From Sorangium cellulosum So0157-2 (GTDB lineage Bacteria; Myxococcota_A; Polyangia; Polyangiales; Polyangiaceae), in contig NC_021658.1 in NCBI RefSeq assembly GCF_000418325.1, positions 13,124,501-13,188,500 on the forward strand: a DNA stretch of 64,000 nt, in the 5' to 3' direction. Made by a program: the position numbers and the translations under genes. The notes beneath the pieces are model-generated. The model was not told the DNA's origin. It searched no databases and saw only the letters and a program-made list of their open reading frames with translations. Each line of letters starts with the position of its first letter. Positions within the stretch are counted from its first letter, which is position 1. This document shows positions 20,514 to 30,353 of the stretch, piece after piece.

Positions 20514-22240
20514 GAAAGCAGTTGGGCATCACCGGGCTCGCGTCGCTCACGCTGATTGGCCTCACGACCGCCAGCGCGACGGCCGAGCCCAAGCTGCGTA
20601 TACAGGTCGATCAGAAGGGCGATTTCGCCCTCATCGGGAGCTCGATCGGGCAGGAGTGCCGCTCTTCGACGCCGAGGCCCAAGGAGGGCACGGTCGGCGC
20701 CTGCGGAGCGTCGACCGCCGAGTCGGGGCCCGATCTCTTCTGGCGGTCCGACTCGCCGGCGGACGGCAGCGCGGAGGCGAACCTCGACATCACCCCGGAG
20801 ATGGCGCGCACGACCGCGGTGCTGACGCTGCCCGAGGGGGCGACGGTGACGCACGCGTTCCTGTACTGGGCCGCGCGCAACGCGGGCGGCGCCGACACCG
20901 AGGTGGAGCTCCACCACGAGGGCGGCTTCGACGGCAAGGTCACCTCCATCGACTCGGTCGAGACGGTGATCAACCAGGGCAAGCCCAAGGAGTCGCACAA
21001 CTACCAGTCCGTCGCCGACATCACCTCGATCGTGAAGGAGAGCGGCGCGGGGGCTTACCGGGTGGGCGGCGTGGACGTCGTCGACGTCAGGGACCGGGAC
21101 GACGACGTGGTCTTCGCGGCGTGGTGGATGGTGGTGTTCTACGAGGCGCCGAGATCGCCGATGCGCAACCTCGCGCTGTTCGACGGGCTCGACCGGGTCT
21201 CCGACGTGGGCTGGCAGCAGGTCGAGCTCTCGGGCTTCAAGGTGCCCGACGCCGGCTTCGTGGCGAAGCTGGGCATCGTCGCGTTCGAGGGCGACAACTC
21301 GAGCTCTGGCGACAGCGTGTTCTTCAATCCCAAGAACCCTGGGAAGCCCGACGTGGCCGAGGCGCTGAGCGACGCGCTCAACCCTGCGGACAACTTCTTC
21401 AACAGCACCCGATCGGCCCTCGGAGAGCCGGTGTCGGTGGAGGGCGATCTCCCGAGGATCGCGGGCACGCCCCAGAGCATGTCGGGGGTCGACATCGACA
21501 TCGTGGATGTCAGCTCGAAGCTCACGCCTGGGGACGATCGGGCGACGCTCGTCGCCACGAGCACGGACGAGCTGTACTTCCTCGCGGGGTGGGTGACGTC
21601 GATCTCCAACTTCGGCCCCGACTTCAGCAAGTCGACAAAGGTGGCGACCGACGTCGGCGGGCTGCCGACGTACCGCGGCGACGCCATCGAATACCGCATC
21701 ACGGCGACGAACACCGGCAACGACGACGCCGTGGGCGCGGTGCTGACCGACGTGCTGCCGCCCGGCGTGACGTTCGTCCCGGGCTCGCTCTCGATCGTCG
21801 AGGGGCCGAGCGCCGGTCCTCAGACGGACAGGCCGGGGGACGACCTCGGCGAGTACGATCCGCAGACGCGGACCGTCACCTTCCGGCTGGGCGAGGGGGC
21901 GGACGGCGCGAAGGGCGGCGGCATCCCTGTCGACGGGAGCGTCACGGTGCGCTTCGAGGTCACGGTCGACGCGGACGCGCCGAACGTCATCAAGAACCAG
22001 GCGCGGATCGCCGCGGCGGGCGCGCTCGGCGCGCCGGTGAGCGACGACCCGACGGACGGCAACGGCGCCGCCGCCGGCGCGCCGCCGACCGAGGTCGCGG
22101 TGGAGCCGGAGGATTTCTACGCCGCGGGGAGCGGCATGATCGGCCCTTGCGCGACCAGCCCGCGAGGCGGGGATGGCAGCGCCGGCTGGCTCGCGGGGCT
22201 CGCGCTGGCGGGGCTCCTCCGCAGGCGGCGCCGCGCGTAG
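20510..22240 (+). CDS. Surface protein with DUF11-type repeat and MYXO-CTERM sorting tail
   Basis: The 576-residue protein has a signal peptide (cleaved near ATA-EP), a large beta-rich N-terminal region (AFLYWAARNAGG, VVDVRDRDDDVVFAAWWMVVFYE), and a conserved repeat domain of the DUF11 type (AIEYRITATNTGNDDAVGAV, DVLPPGVTFVPGS). It ends with a MYXO-CTERM-type signal: a single Cys, a short spacer, a hydrophobic helix (GWLAGLALAGLL) and RRRRR. In myxobacteria such tails lead to processing and surface display. Its start overlaps the OmpA gene (ATGA), implying a shared complex or location. Confidence 0.85.
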   Translation: MRKQLGITGLASLTLIGLTTASATAEPKLRIQVDQKGDFALIGSSIGQECRSSTPRPKEGTVGACGASTAESGPDLFWRSDSPADGSAEANLDITPEMARTTAVLTLPEGATVTHAFLYWAARNAGGADTEVELHHEGGFDGKVTSIDSVETVINQGKPKESHNYQSVADITSIVKESGAGAYRVGGVDVVDVRDRDDDVVFAAWWMVVFYEAPRSPMRNLALFDGLDRVSDVGWQQVELSGFKVPDAGFVAKLGIVAFEGDNSSSGDSVFFNPKNPGKPDVAEALSDALNPADNFFNSTRSALGEPVSVEGDLPRIAGTPQSMSGVDIDIVDVSSKLTPGDDRATLVATSTDELYFLAGWVTSISNFGPDFSKSTKVATDVGGLPTYRGDAIEYRITATNTGNDDAVGAVLTDVLPPGVTFVPGSLSIVEGPSAGPQTDRPGDDLGEYDPQTRTVTFRLGEGADGAKGGGIPVDGSVTVRFEVTVDADAPNVIKNQARIAAAGALGAPVSDDPTDGNGAAAGAPPTEVAVEPEDFYAAGSGMIGPCATSPRGGDGSAGWLAGLALAGLLRRRRRA

Positions 22241-22467
22241 CGCGACGGGCGCGGCGTCAGCGCTCGGCCAGCGCGTCGTCCAGCGTGGGCGCGGTGAGCA
22301 CGCGTTCGGTCCAGCGTTCGATCCAGGACGTCTCAGGCGAGCTCAGCCCGCGCCCACCCCGCGCGACGAACCCCCTCTCCGGGGGGCCGGGCGGCTCGGC
22401 GAGACCCGCGTGACCGAGAGGGATCGGGAACGCGAGACCGGCTCGAGGAGACCGGCTCGAGACGGGC

Positions 22468-24384
<1,917 letters not shown>

Positions 24385-24594
24385 GCGACTGTCGCCCTTC
24401 CCGTTCCGGCCTGCGGGCATGGGTTCAACGACCACACACGCGCACAATCACGCGGCCCGGTCGGTTGACGGAGGATAGCGGGACCGCGCGAGACCGATCA
24501 AGGAGCCGGCCTTTTTTGTGTCCACCACGGCGCGGCGCAGCGAGATGACGCAGCGCGTGTGCATGCCCCGCGCGGCGCGCGAAGGGCGCCGCGC

Positions 24595-25977
24595 TCAGTT
24601 GAGCAAGACCAGCTGCGTGCCGTCTTTGCCGCAGAACATCGCCTCGCCCGGATAGCGGTCGCCGCAGGTAGGGCAGATCTTTCCACGAGCGCGCGGCGCC
24701 GGCCCGACCGGCCCCGCGCCGCCCGCGGCCGGCGCCGCGAGCGCGGCCCCGGAGGACGCCGGCGCATCGTCCGCCCCGGCGCCGCCGCGCTCCGCGAGGC
24801 CGCCGCCCGTCGAGGCGGGGCCTTCGAGCTCGCCGGCGCGCCGGCGGCCGCGGCGGAGCAGGATCAACCCCGCGAAGCCGAGGCAGGCGGCGACCCCGCC
24901 GACGATGGCGACGAACAGGTTCTTGCGCTCGCGCCCGACGTCCTCGCCCGAGGTCGTGCGCCCGCCGATGGTGCCGGCCGCGATCACCGCGACGGCAGCC
25001 TGATCGCTCTCGCCGGCCTCGTTGAGGCCGCTCGTGGCGAGGAGCGCGTCGTACCGGTCGGGGCTCGTCACCTCGATCGCGACGGTCACGCCCTTGCCGG
25101 CGACGGACGCCACGAGGCCGAGCGACCCCTCGCCCGCGTCGGCGCCGAGCGAGAGGGCGCCCGTCGCGTCGACCGTCGCGGCGGACGCGAGCGGCCCTGG
25201 CGCGATCGACCACGCGGGCCTGGTCGGGAGCGCGCACCCGGCGGCGTCCATGACGAGCGCGCGGAACTGGAAGCGCTCGCCCGGCCGCATGAGCTTGCGC
25301 GACGGCGTGACCTCGAGGCGCGCGGGCTCGCCGGGGGCGTCGCAGGTGCGCGGGGGGGCGGGCTTCTTCTCGGAGGCGGCGGGCGGCGCGCTCGCGGCGG
25401 GCGGCGCGCTCGCGGCGGGCGGCGCGCTCGCCGCGGGGGGCGCCTCGCCCTCGCGCCGGACGAGCGTGTAGGTCCGCGTCCTCGTCACGGAGGCGCTGCA
25501 GGTCGTGTCCTGGATGATGAACTGGTACTGCCCCGTCTCCACCATGCGGATGCTGGCGTCGGTCGCCTGCGTCGTCGTGGTGACCACGGCCCGGCGGGGG
25601 TCGTTCGGCGGGGTCGTGCAGCGCGTCTGCCAGGAGCGCGCGTCGCCGGAGGCCGAGTGCTTGCTGCGCGCGAGCCCGGGCATCTGCTCCCAGCACTCGG
25701 CGGTGCTCCACGAGCGGCCGGCGCCCGAGATCGAGAGCTCCGAGCCGTGCTGCTGGATCTGCACGGCGCCGCCCGGGGCGCCCTGCGGGCGCGGCCTGGG
25801 CCCGCACGCCTCCCCCCACGCGTCGATGGACCACTGCTCGGAGAGCGCGCTCGCGGTCCAGGCCCCGCTCAGCGTCGGCTGTCTCTGCGCGGCGCTCGTG
25901 CGCGAAACTGCGAGCGACGCGAGGGACGCGAGCGACGCGAGGAGCAGGGCCGGCGAGGCGAGCAGCGGGCGTCCCAC
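24595..25977 (-). CDS. Exported single-pass membrane protein with C-terminal zinc ribbon
   Basis: The 460-residue protein has a signal peptide (to about residue 30), an extracytoplasmic domain with several Cys (CGPRP, ECWEQ, RCTTPP, TTCSAS), a repeated PPAASA linker (about 178-200), a second beta domain resembling an Ig-like fold (RLEVTPSRKLMRPGERFQF), a membrane helix (LFVAIVGGVAACLGFAGLILL) and a cytoplasmic tail closing with CPTCGDRYPGEAMFCGKDG, a zinc ribbon. It starts 210 bp upstream of the zinc-ribbon/GYF gene in the same orientation. The paired zinc ribbons suggest membrane signalling, but I cannot assign a function. Confidence 0.75.
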   Translation of the reverse strand: MGRPLLASPALLLASLASLASLAVSRTSAAQRQPTLSGAWTASALSEQWSIDAWGEACGPRPRPQGAPGGAVQIQQHGSELSISGAGRSWSTAECWEQMPGLARSKHSASGDARSWQTRCTTPPNDPRRAVVTTTTQATDASIRMVETGQYQFIIQDTTCSASVTRTRTYTLVRREGEAPPAASAPPAASAPPAASAPPAASEKKPAPPRTCDAPGEPARLEVTPSRKLMRPGERFQFRALVMDAAGCALPTRPAWSIAPGPLASAATVDATGALSLGADAGEGSLGLVASVAGKGVTVAIEVTSPDRYDALLATSGLNEAGESDQAAVAVIAAGTIGGRTTSGEDVGRERKNLFVAIVGGVAACLGFAGLILLRRGRRRAGELEGPASTGGGLAERGGAGADDAPASSGAALAAPAAGGAGPVGPAPRARGKICPTCGDRYPGEAMFCGKDGTQLVLLN

Positions 25978-26368
25978 GGCCGAACCCTAGCAGCGCCCGC
26001 GCGCGGACGGCAGCCGGCAGGCTCGCGCGCCCCGCCCGCGCGGCGCCCCGCGCGGGCAGGCAGGGGCGTGAGCGGGTTCGCTCGCTCCGCGGCTCCTTCG
26101 CGCCCTCGTCCAGGGCGGCGTGGGCGAAGCGCAGCAGCGCCCGCCCCGGGCGCCGGCGCCGCTCGTGCCCCTCTCGGCGATGACGGCGAGGACAGCGAGG
26201 ACGGCGACCACGACCCCAGGCCGGCGCAAAGCAAGCGCGAGCCCGGCGCGCGGCGGGTGTGGGCCCGTGCGGCAGGCGGTGGACGACCGGCGCCCGCCTC
26301 CCTGGCTCAAGGCGTAGGCCAAAGCACGCGAGCACGCGAGAAACGCAGCGCGCCCCCGAAAAAGGATC

Positions 26369-26398
26369 TAGACACGCGAAGCGGAGACTCGGTATCTT
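26369..26398 (+). promoter_or_regulatory. Putative sigma-70-type promoter, copy 1
   Basis: TAGACA at 26369-26374 and TATCTT at 26393-26398 are separated by 18 bases, with an A-rich stretch (CGAAAAAGG) just upstream. The same layout recurs 286 bp downstream. Confidence 0.45.
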
Positions 26399-26460
26399 GA
26401 AAAATGGTCTCGTGCGCACTCTGCATCAAATCTCGTCGGGCACTCCCGCGTGCCTGATCC

Positions 26461-26491
26461 GATCGTGCTCGGCCCAGGGCCGAGCACGATC
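26461..26491. repeat. Perfect 31-bp palindrome
   Basis: Arms GATCGTGCTCGGCCC (26461-26475) and its exact reverse complement (26477-26491) flank a single A. There is no downstream T run. It sits about 60 bp after promoter copy 1; a shorter GATCTG-ATC-CAGATC palindrome sits at the corresponding place after copy 2. Confidence 0.9.
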
Positions 26492-26654
26492 GACGATGGG
26501 AGATCGAAGACGCGCTGCCGCGGAGCCCGCTCGTCGCTGCGCCCCTCTCCGCAGGACGCAAACGGCGCAAAAGCGTCACCGCACGACCCAAGCACGACCC
26601 AAAATCGTCACTTCGCGCCTCGGTGTTTTTTTGGTGTCTCTCCGAAAAAAGATC

Positions 26655-26684
26655 TGGACACTTCAAGGACCGAGTTGCTAGTTT
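26655..26684 (+). promoter_or_regulatory. Putative sigma-70-type promoter, copy 2
   Basis: TGGACA at 26655-26660 and TAGTTT at 26679-26684 are separated by 18 bases, preceded by CGAAAAAAGATC. It matches copy 1 in spacing and flanks. It would give a leader of about 190 bases before the ATG at 26883. Confidence 0.45.
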
Positions 26685-26882
26685 GAACACTGTCCCTTTG
26701 CGCATCCGCTCTCCGATCGAAGCCAAAGCACCCGCGTACCTGATCTGATCCAGATCGGCCCGCGGGGCTCAGTCCGATAGGAGCCCGCGAAACCGACCTC
26801 GCCTGGCCCGTGCGCCATGGCGCCTGCTATTCGGATGACGCTCCCGCAATGGTTCACCCGTGAGGACCTCAAGGAGCTACCA

Positions 26883-29144
26883 ATGAAGCAGATCGCAATC
26901 GCCTCCTCCGCCGCGCTCGCCACCCTGTTCATCACCGCCACCAGCCTCGCCAACACCTCTGCGCCGTCCCCCACGTGCACCGTGATCAAGCGGGGTGTCC
27001 TGGGCGACATCTACAACGCCGAGATCTGGAGCCTCGCCCCGACCTATCACGTCCCGTCCCCGCACGAGGTGAACACCGGATTCTCCAGCACCGTCGGCGA
27101 GAAGCGCGCCCTCTTCCGCTTCGATCTGAGCCCCATCCCCGCCGGCTCGCTCGTCACGTCGGCCAAGTTCTACGCCCTGACCTACACGAGCACGGCCAAG
27201 GCCGTGTACGTCCACCAGGTGCTCGCCCCCTGGGACGAGTCGCTGGTCACCTGGAACAACCTCGGCGCCATCGACCCCGCCTCGTTCACCTCGTTCGTGC
27301 CCAACGTCACGGGGTGGAGCTCGGTCGACCTCACCGGGCTCGTGCAGGACTGGGTGAGCGGGGTCTCGCCGAGCTACGGCATCCTCCTCGAGGAGGGCTC
27401 CTCCGGAAAGACCTCGTATAAAGGCAGCGCTCACACCGACCTTTCCTACCGCCCGCTCCTCGAGGTCTGTTACACGGCGCCGAAGGGCACGATCGGCGAC
27501 AAGGTGTGGTTCGACGCGAACGCCGACGGCGTCGAGGACGCCTCCGAGCTCGGCATCTCCGGCGTCGTCGTCGACCTCTTCGCCGACACGAACTGCGACG
27601 GATCCGCCGACGGCGCCGCCGTCCAGACGACCGCGACCGGCGCGAACGGCGTCTACCGCTTCAGCGAGCTCGAGGCGGGCTGTTACGTCGTCAGCGTCGA
27701 CGACGCGACGCTGCCGCTCGGGCACCTCCTGACCACCGACGACGAGCCGATCGCCGTGTCGCTCGACGCGGGCGAGAACGTGACCGACGCCGACTTCGGC
27801 TACGTGACGTACTCGTCGATCGGCGACACGGTCTGGCTCGACAGCGACGCCGACGGGCTCTACGAGCCGGAGACGGGCGAGCTCGGCGTCAACGGCGTCC
27901 GCGTCGAGCTCTTCCAGGGGGGCCAGATGCTCGACTTCACCGTCACCGGCGACAGCCCCTACACCGGCCAGCCCGGCTTCTACCTCTTCGACACGCTCCC
28001 GGCGGGCACCTACTCGGTGGTCGTCACCGCCGACAACTTCATGACGAGCGGTCCGCTCGCCGGGCAGGAGCCGACGGCCGACCCGGACGGCGGCTTCGAC
28101 AACGTGGGCACGGTCTCGCTCGGCTGGGCCCAGGACCTGCTCGACGCGGACTTCGGCTACCAGCTCTCCTGCGGCAACGGCGTCTGCGGCGGCGACGAGA
28201 GCTGCTCCACCTGCGCCGTCGACTGCGGCATCTGCCCGCCCGCGTGCGGCAACGGCACCTGCGAGGCCGGCGAGGACTGCGGCAGCTGCAGCGCCGACTG
28301 CGACGTCTGCCCGCCCGTCTGCGGCGACGGCACCTGCGACGCGAGCGAGAGCTGCGGGAGCTGCTCGGACGACTGCGGCGCCTGCCCGCCCGTCTGCGGC
28401 AACGGCACCTGCGAGGCCGGCGAGGACTGCGGCACCTACTCGGACGACTGCGGCGCTTGCCCGGCGGTCTGCGGCAACGACAGCTGCGAGACCGGCGAGG
28501 ACTGCGCGAACTGCGCCGGCGACTGCGGCGCTTGCCCGGCGGTCTGCGGCAACGACAGCTGCGAGGCCGGCGAGAACTGCCTCGAGTGCCCGAGCGACTG
28601 CGGCATCTGCCCGCCGGTCTGCGGCAGCGGCGTCTGCGAGGCCGGCGAGACCTGCGGGAGCTGCGCGGCCGACTGCGGCGAGTGCCCGCCGGTCTGCGGC
28701 GATGGCGTCTGCAAGGCGGGCTCCGAGGACTGCTCGAGCTGCGCGGCCGACTGCGGCGCCTGCCAGTGCGCGTCTCCCGGCACCGGCACCCCCGGCTACT
28801 GGAAGAACCACCCGAGCGCGTGGAAGGTCTCGCAGCTGACCATCGGCGGCAAGACGTACACGAAGGCCCAGCTCCTCGACTTCATCAGCCGCCCGACCAA
28901 GGGTGACGTCACGTACATCATCGCGAAACACCTCATCGTCGCCAAGCTCAACGTCGGTATCGGCAACCAGTCGAGCTGCATCGAGAGCACCATCGCCGCG
29001 GCCGACGCCTGGCTCAAGAAGTACCCGCTCGGCAGCAACGTGAAGGAAGGCGGCAAGAACTCGCCCTGGACGACCGGCCAGCCCCTCGCCGAGACGCTCG
29101 ACGACTACAACAACGGCCGCCTCTGCGCGCCGCACCGTGACTGA
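26883..29144 (+). CDS. Large secreted protein: DNRLRE domain, two SdrD-like B domains, eight Cys-rich repeats
   Basis: The 753-residue protein has a signal peptide (to about residue 22), then a DNRLRE/CBM96-type domain (ALFRFDLSPIPAGS, WDESLVTWNN, about 30-200), two SdrD B-like beta-sandwich domains (IGDKVWFDANADG; IGDTVWLDSDADG), and eight tandem repeats of about 25 residues of the type CGNGTCEAGEDC..CS.DC..CPP (about 428-630). The C-terminus starts with PGYWKNHPSAW, seen at the end of other secreted proteins. Repeat 4 has Tyr where the others have a Cys (CGTYSDDC). AAGGAGCTACC precedes the ATG. It probably works as a surface adhesin or matrix protein. Confidence 0.85.
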   Translation: MKQIAIASSAALATLFITATSLANTSAPSPTCTVIKRGVLGDIYNAEIWSLAPTYHVPSPHEVNTGFSSTVGEKRALFRFDLSPIPAGSLVTSAKFYALTYTSTAKAVYVHQVLAPWDESLVTWNNLGAIDPASFTSFVPNVTGWSSVDLTGLVQDWVSGVSPSYGILLEEGSSGKTSYKGSAHTDLSYRPLLEVCYTAPKGTIGDKVWFDANADGVEDASELGISGVVVDLFADTNCDGSADGAAVQTTATGANGVYRFSELEAGCYVVSVDDATLPLGHLLTTDDEPIAVSLDAGENVTDADFGYVTYSSIGDTVWLDSDADGLYEPETGELGVNGVRVELFQGGQMLDFTVTGDSPYTGQPGFYLFDTLPAGTYSVVVTADNFMTSGPLAGQEPTADPDGGFDNVGTVSLGWAQDLLDADFGYQLSCGNGVCGGDESCSTCAVDCGICPPACGNGTCEAGEDCGSCSADCDVCPPVCGDGTCDASESCGSCSDDCGACPPVCGNGTCEAGEDCGTYSDDCGACPAVCGNDSCETGEDCANCAGDCGACPAVCGNDSCEAGENCLECPSDCGICPPVCGSGVCEAGETCGSCAADCGECPPVCGDGVCKAGSEDCSSCAADCGACQCASPGTGTPGYWKNHPSAWKVSQLTIGGKTYTKAQLLDFISRPTKGDVTYIIAKHLIVAKLNVGIGNQSSCIESTIAAADAWLKKYPLGSNVKEGGKNSPWTTGQPLAETLDDYNNGRLCAPHRD

Positions 29145-29801
29145 CCGATGATCGATCGGTGAATCCGACCGGCACGACGAGAGCCCCAGGCCAGCGCCCG
29201 CCGCGAGCGAACCACCTCGAGCGCGACCGGCGCTGGCCCCCTCCTCCGCCTCTCCACGCACCCTCTCCACGCATCTCCTTCCCCGCTGCTTCCCCGCTGC
29301 TCCACCGGACGATCTCGTCCTCGAGAGGCAGCCTCATCGCTGTACAGGCTCCTCGAGCTCCGCGGCCGTTCCGGCTGTTCCAAGGTCGCTGACCCTCCGG
29401 TGAGCGGCCTCCCAGGCGCGGGTCAATCGCCGCGCCGGGCGCGCGATGTCCGACCGCCCCGCCCCGTGGAACGGCCCTGCGCGCGGCGGAGAATCGCCAC
29501 CGCACAGCGACATCCCGCCCCCCGCCGGGCAGGGCACACGGAAGTGCCCCACGCGGGTGGGCGTGTTCTGCCCCTTGCGCGGCAAATTGCCCCTACGGCC
29601 CGGAAGGTGGCTCCTGCCGACACTGCCTACGCCGCGGACAGCGGCCCGCCCGCGGCGCGACTCCATCGTCGAGCCCGCTCCATCGCAAAGCAGGACAGCG
29701 TGGCACGGGCGCTGCAAATCCTGCGGGGCTGAGCGCCGAGGACCGCGGTGGACGGCCCCGAGGACGCATCCGGGGGCGGGCGAGAAGAAGGAGAAGCTGC
29801 C
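29145..29801. other. 657-bp intergenic region ending in a sigma-54-like promoter
   Basis: After a short imperfect hairpin next to the stop of the secreted protein (ACCGAT..ATCGGT near 29146-29162) no gene with normal codon use or family content is seen. The only clear element is the sigma-54-type promoter at 29701-29716. Confidence 0.5.
29701..29716 (+). promoter_or_regulatory. Putative sigma-54 promoter
   Basis: TGGCACG-N4-CTGCA keeps the invariant GG and GC at the correct ten-base separation and differs from the consensus TGGCACG-N4-TTGCA at one position. It lies 86 bp upstream of the response regulator ATG at 29802. Confidence 0.55.
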
Positions 29802-30272
29802 ATGAACCTGACGGAAACCTGGATTGGCGACAAGCCCTTGGTCCCGCCTTGCGGCCTGTTCGGCAAAGGCCAGCATATCGTCCTGGCCGAAGACGACGAC
29901 GACATGCGCTCCACGCTCGCGCTGGCGCTCCGCCGCGACGGGTTCGAGGTCTCCGAGGCGCGCAACGGCCTCGAGCTGCTCGACAAGGTGGCGCCCTGGC
30001 TCGGTGGCAAAGAGCCCCCGGAGCCGATCGACGTGATCGTCAGCGACATCCAGATGCCCTGCTTCTCGGGGATGGAGATCCTGGAGGGCCTCGCCGAGCT
30101 GAGGCGCCGGCCGCCGGTCATCCTGATCACGGCCTTCGGCGATCCGCACCTCCACGCGGCCGCGCGCAGCCTGGGCGCCTCCGCGGTCTTCGAGAAGCCG
30201 TTCGAGCTGGATGATCTCCGCAGCGTCCTGTTCAAGCTGAAGGACGCCCCCGGCTTCGACGGCGGCTACTGA
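29802..30272 (+). CDS. Single-domain response regulator
   Basis: The 156-residue protein is a receiver domain with a 25-residue N-terminal extension. Acidic residues (LAEDDDDMR), the phosphoacceptor Asp in IVSDIQMP, the Thr in ILITAFG and the Lys in FEKPF are all present. There is no output domain, so it signals by protein contact, CheY-like. GAAGAAGGAGAAG precedes the ATG at 29802. A sigma-54-like promoter lies upstream. No histidine kinase is adjacent. Confidence 0.9.
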   Translation: MNLTETWIGDKPLVPPCGLFGKGQHIVLAEDDDDMRSTLALALRRDGFEVSEARNGLELLDKVAPWLGGKEPPEPIDVIVSDIQMPCFSGMEILEGLAELRRRPPVILITAFGDPHLHAAARSLGASAVFEKPFELDDLRSVLFKLKDAPGFDGGY

Positions 30273-30353
30273 CGCCGCCGTCGAGGTGCGCCGCCGGACG
30301 CCCGCGGTCGCCCCGCGCGCGCCGTCGGACGGCCGCGCGTCGCCGGACGCCGC

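Larger units (their letters stand above)
25978..26882. other. 905-bp intergenic region with duplicated promoter segment
   Basis: The left 350 bases are GC-rich with no convincing gene. The right half holds two diverged copies of a segment of about 130 bp (roughly 26357-26480 and 26642-26765), each starting with an A-rich stretch and containing a sigma-70-like promoter, and each followed at a similar distance by a palindrome. Both copies point at the secreted protein starting at 26883. Confidence 0.6.

Noticed and set aside
22257..22340. Minus-strand fragment reading ETSWIERWTERVLTAPTLDD then ALAER-stop
   Set aside because: It looks like the end of a lost gene, but no start or further homologous sequence is seen upstream, so it is too short to call.
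25987..26322. Minus-strand open frame with a short hydrophobic stretch in the intergenic region
   Set aside because: Mostly Arg/Pro/Ala-rich, no ribosome site, no domain; likely chance.
28165..28770. Regular repeats that could be taken for a CRISPR array
   Set aside because: The period is about 75 bp, in frame, and encodes conserved Cys motifs; spacers are not unique and no cas genes are near.
26877..29270. Long minus-strand open frame opposite the secreted Cys-repeat protein
   Set aside because: Arg/Val/Ala/Glu-rich mirror of a well-supported gene; no domain content.
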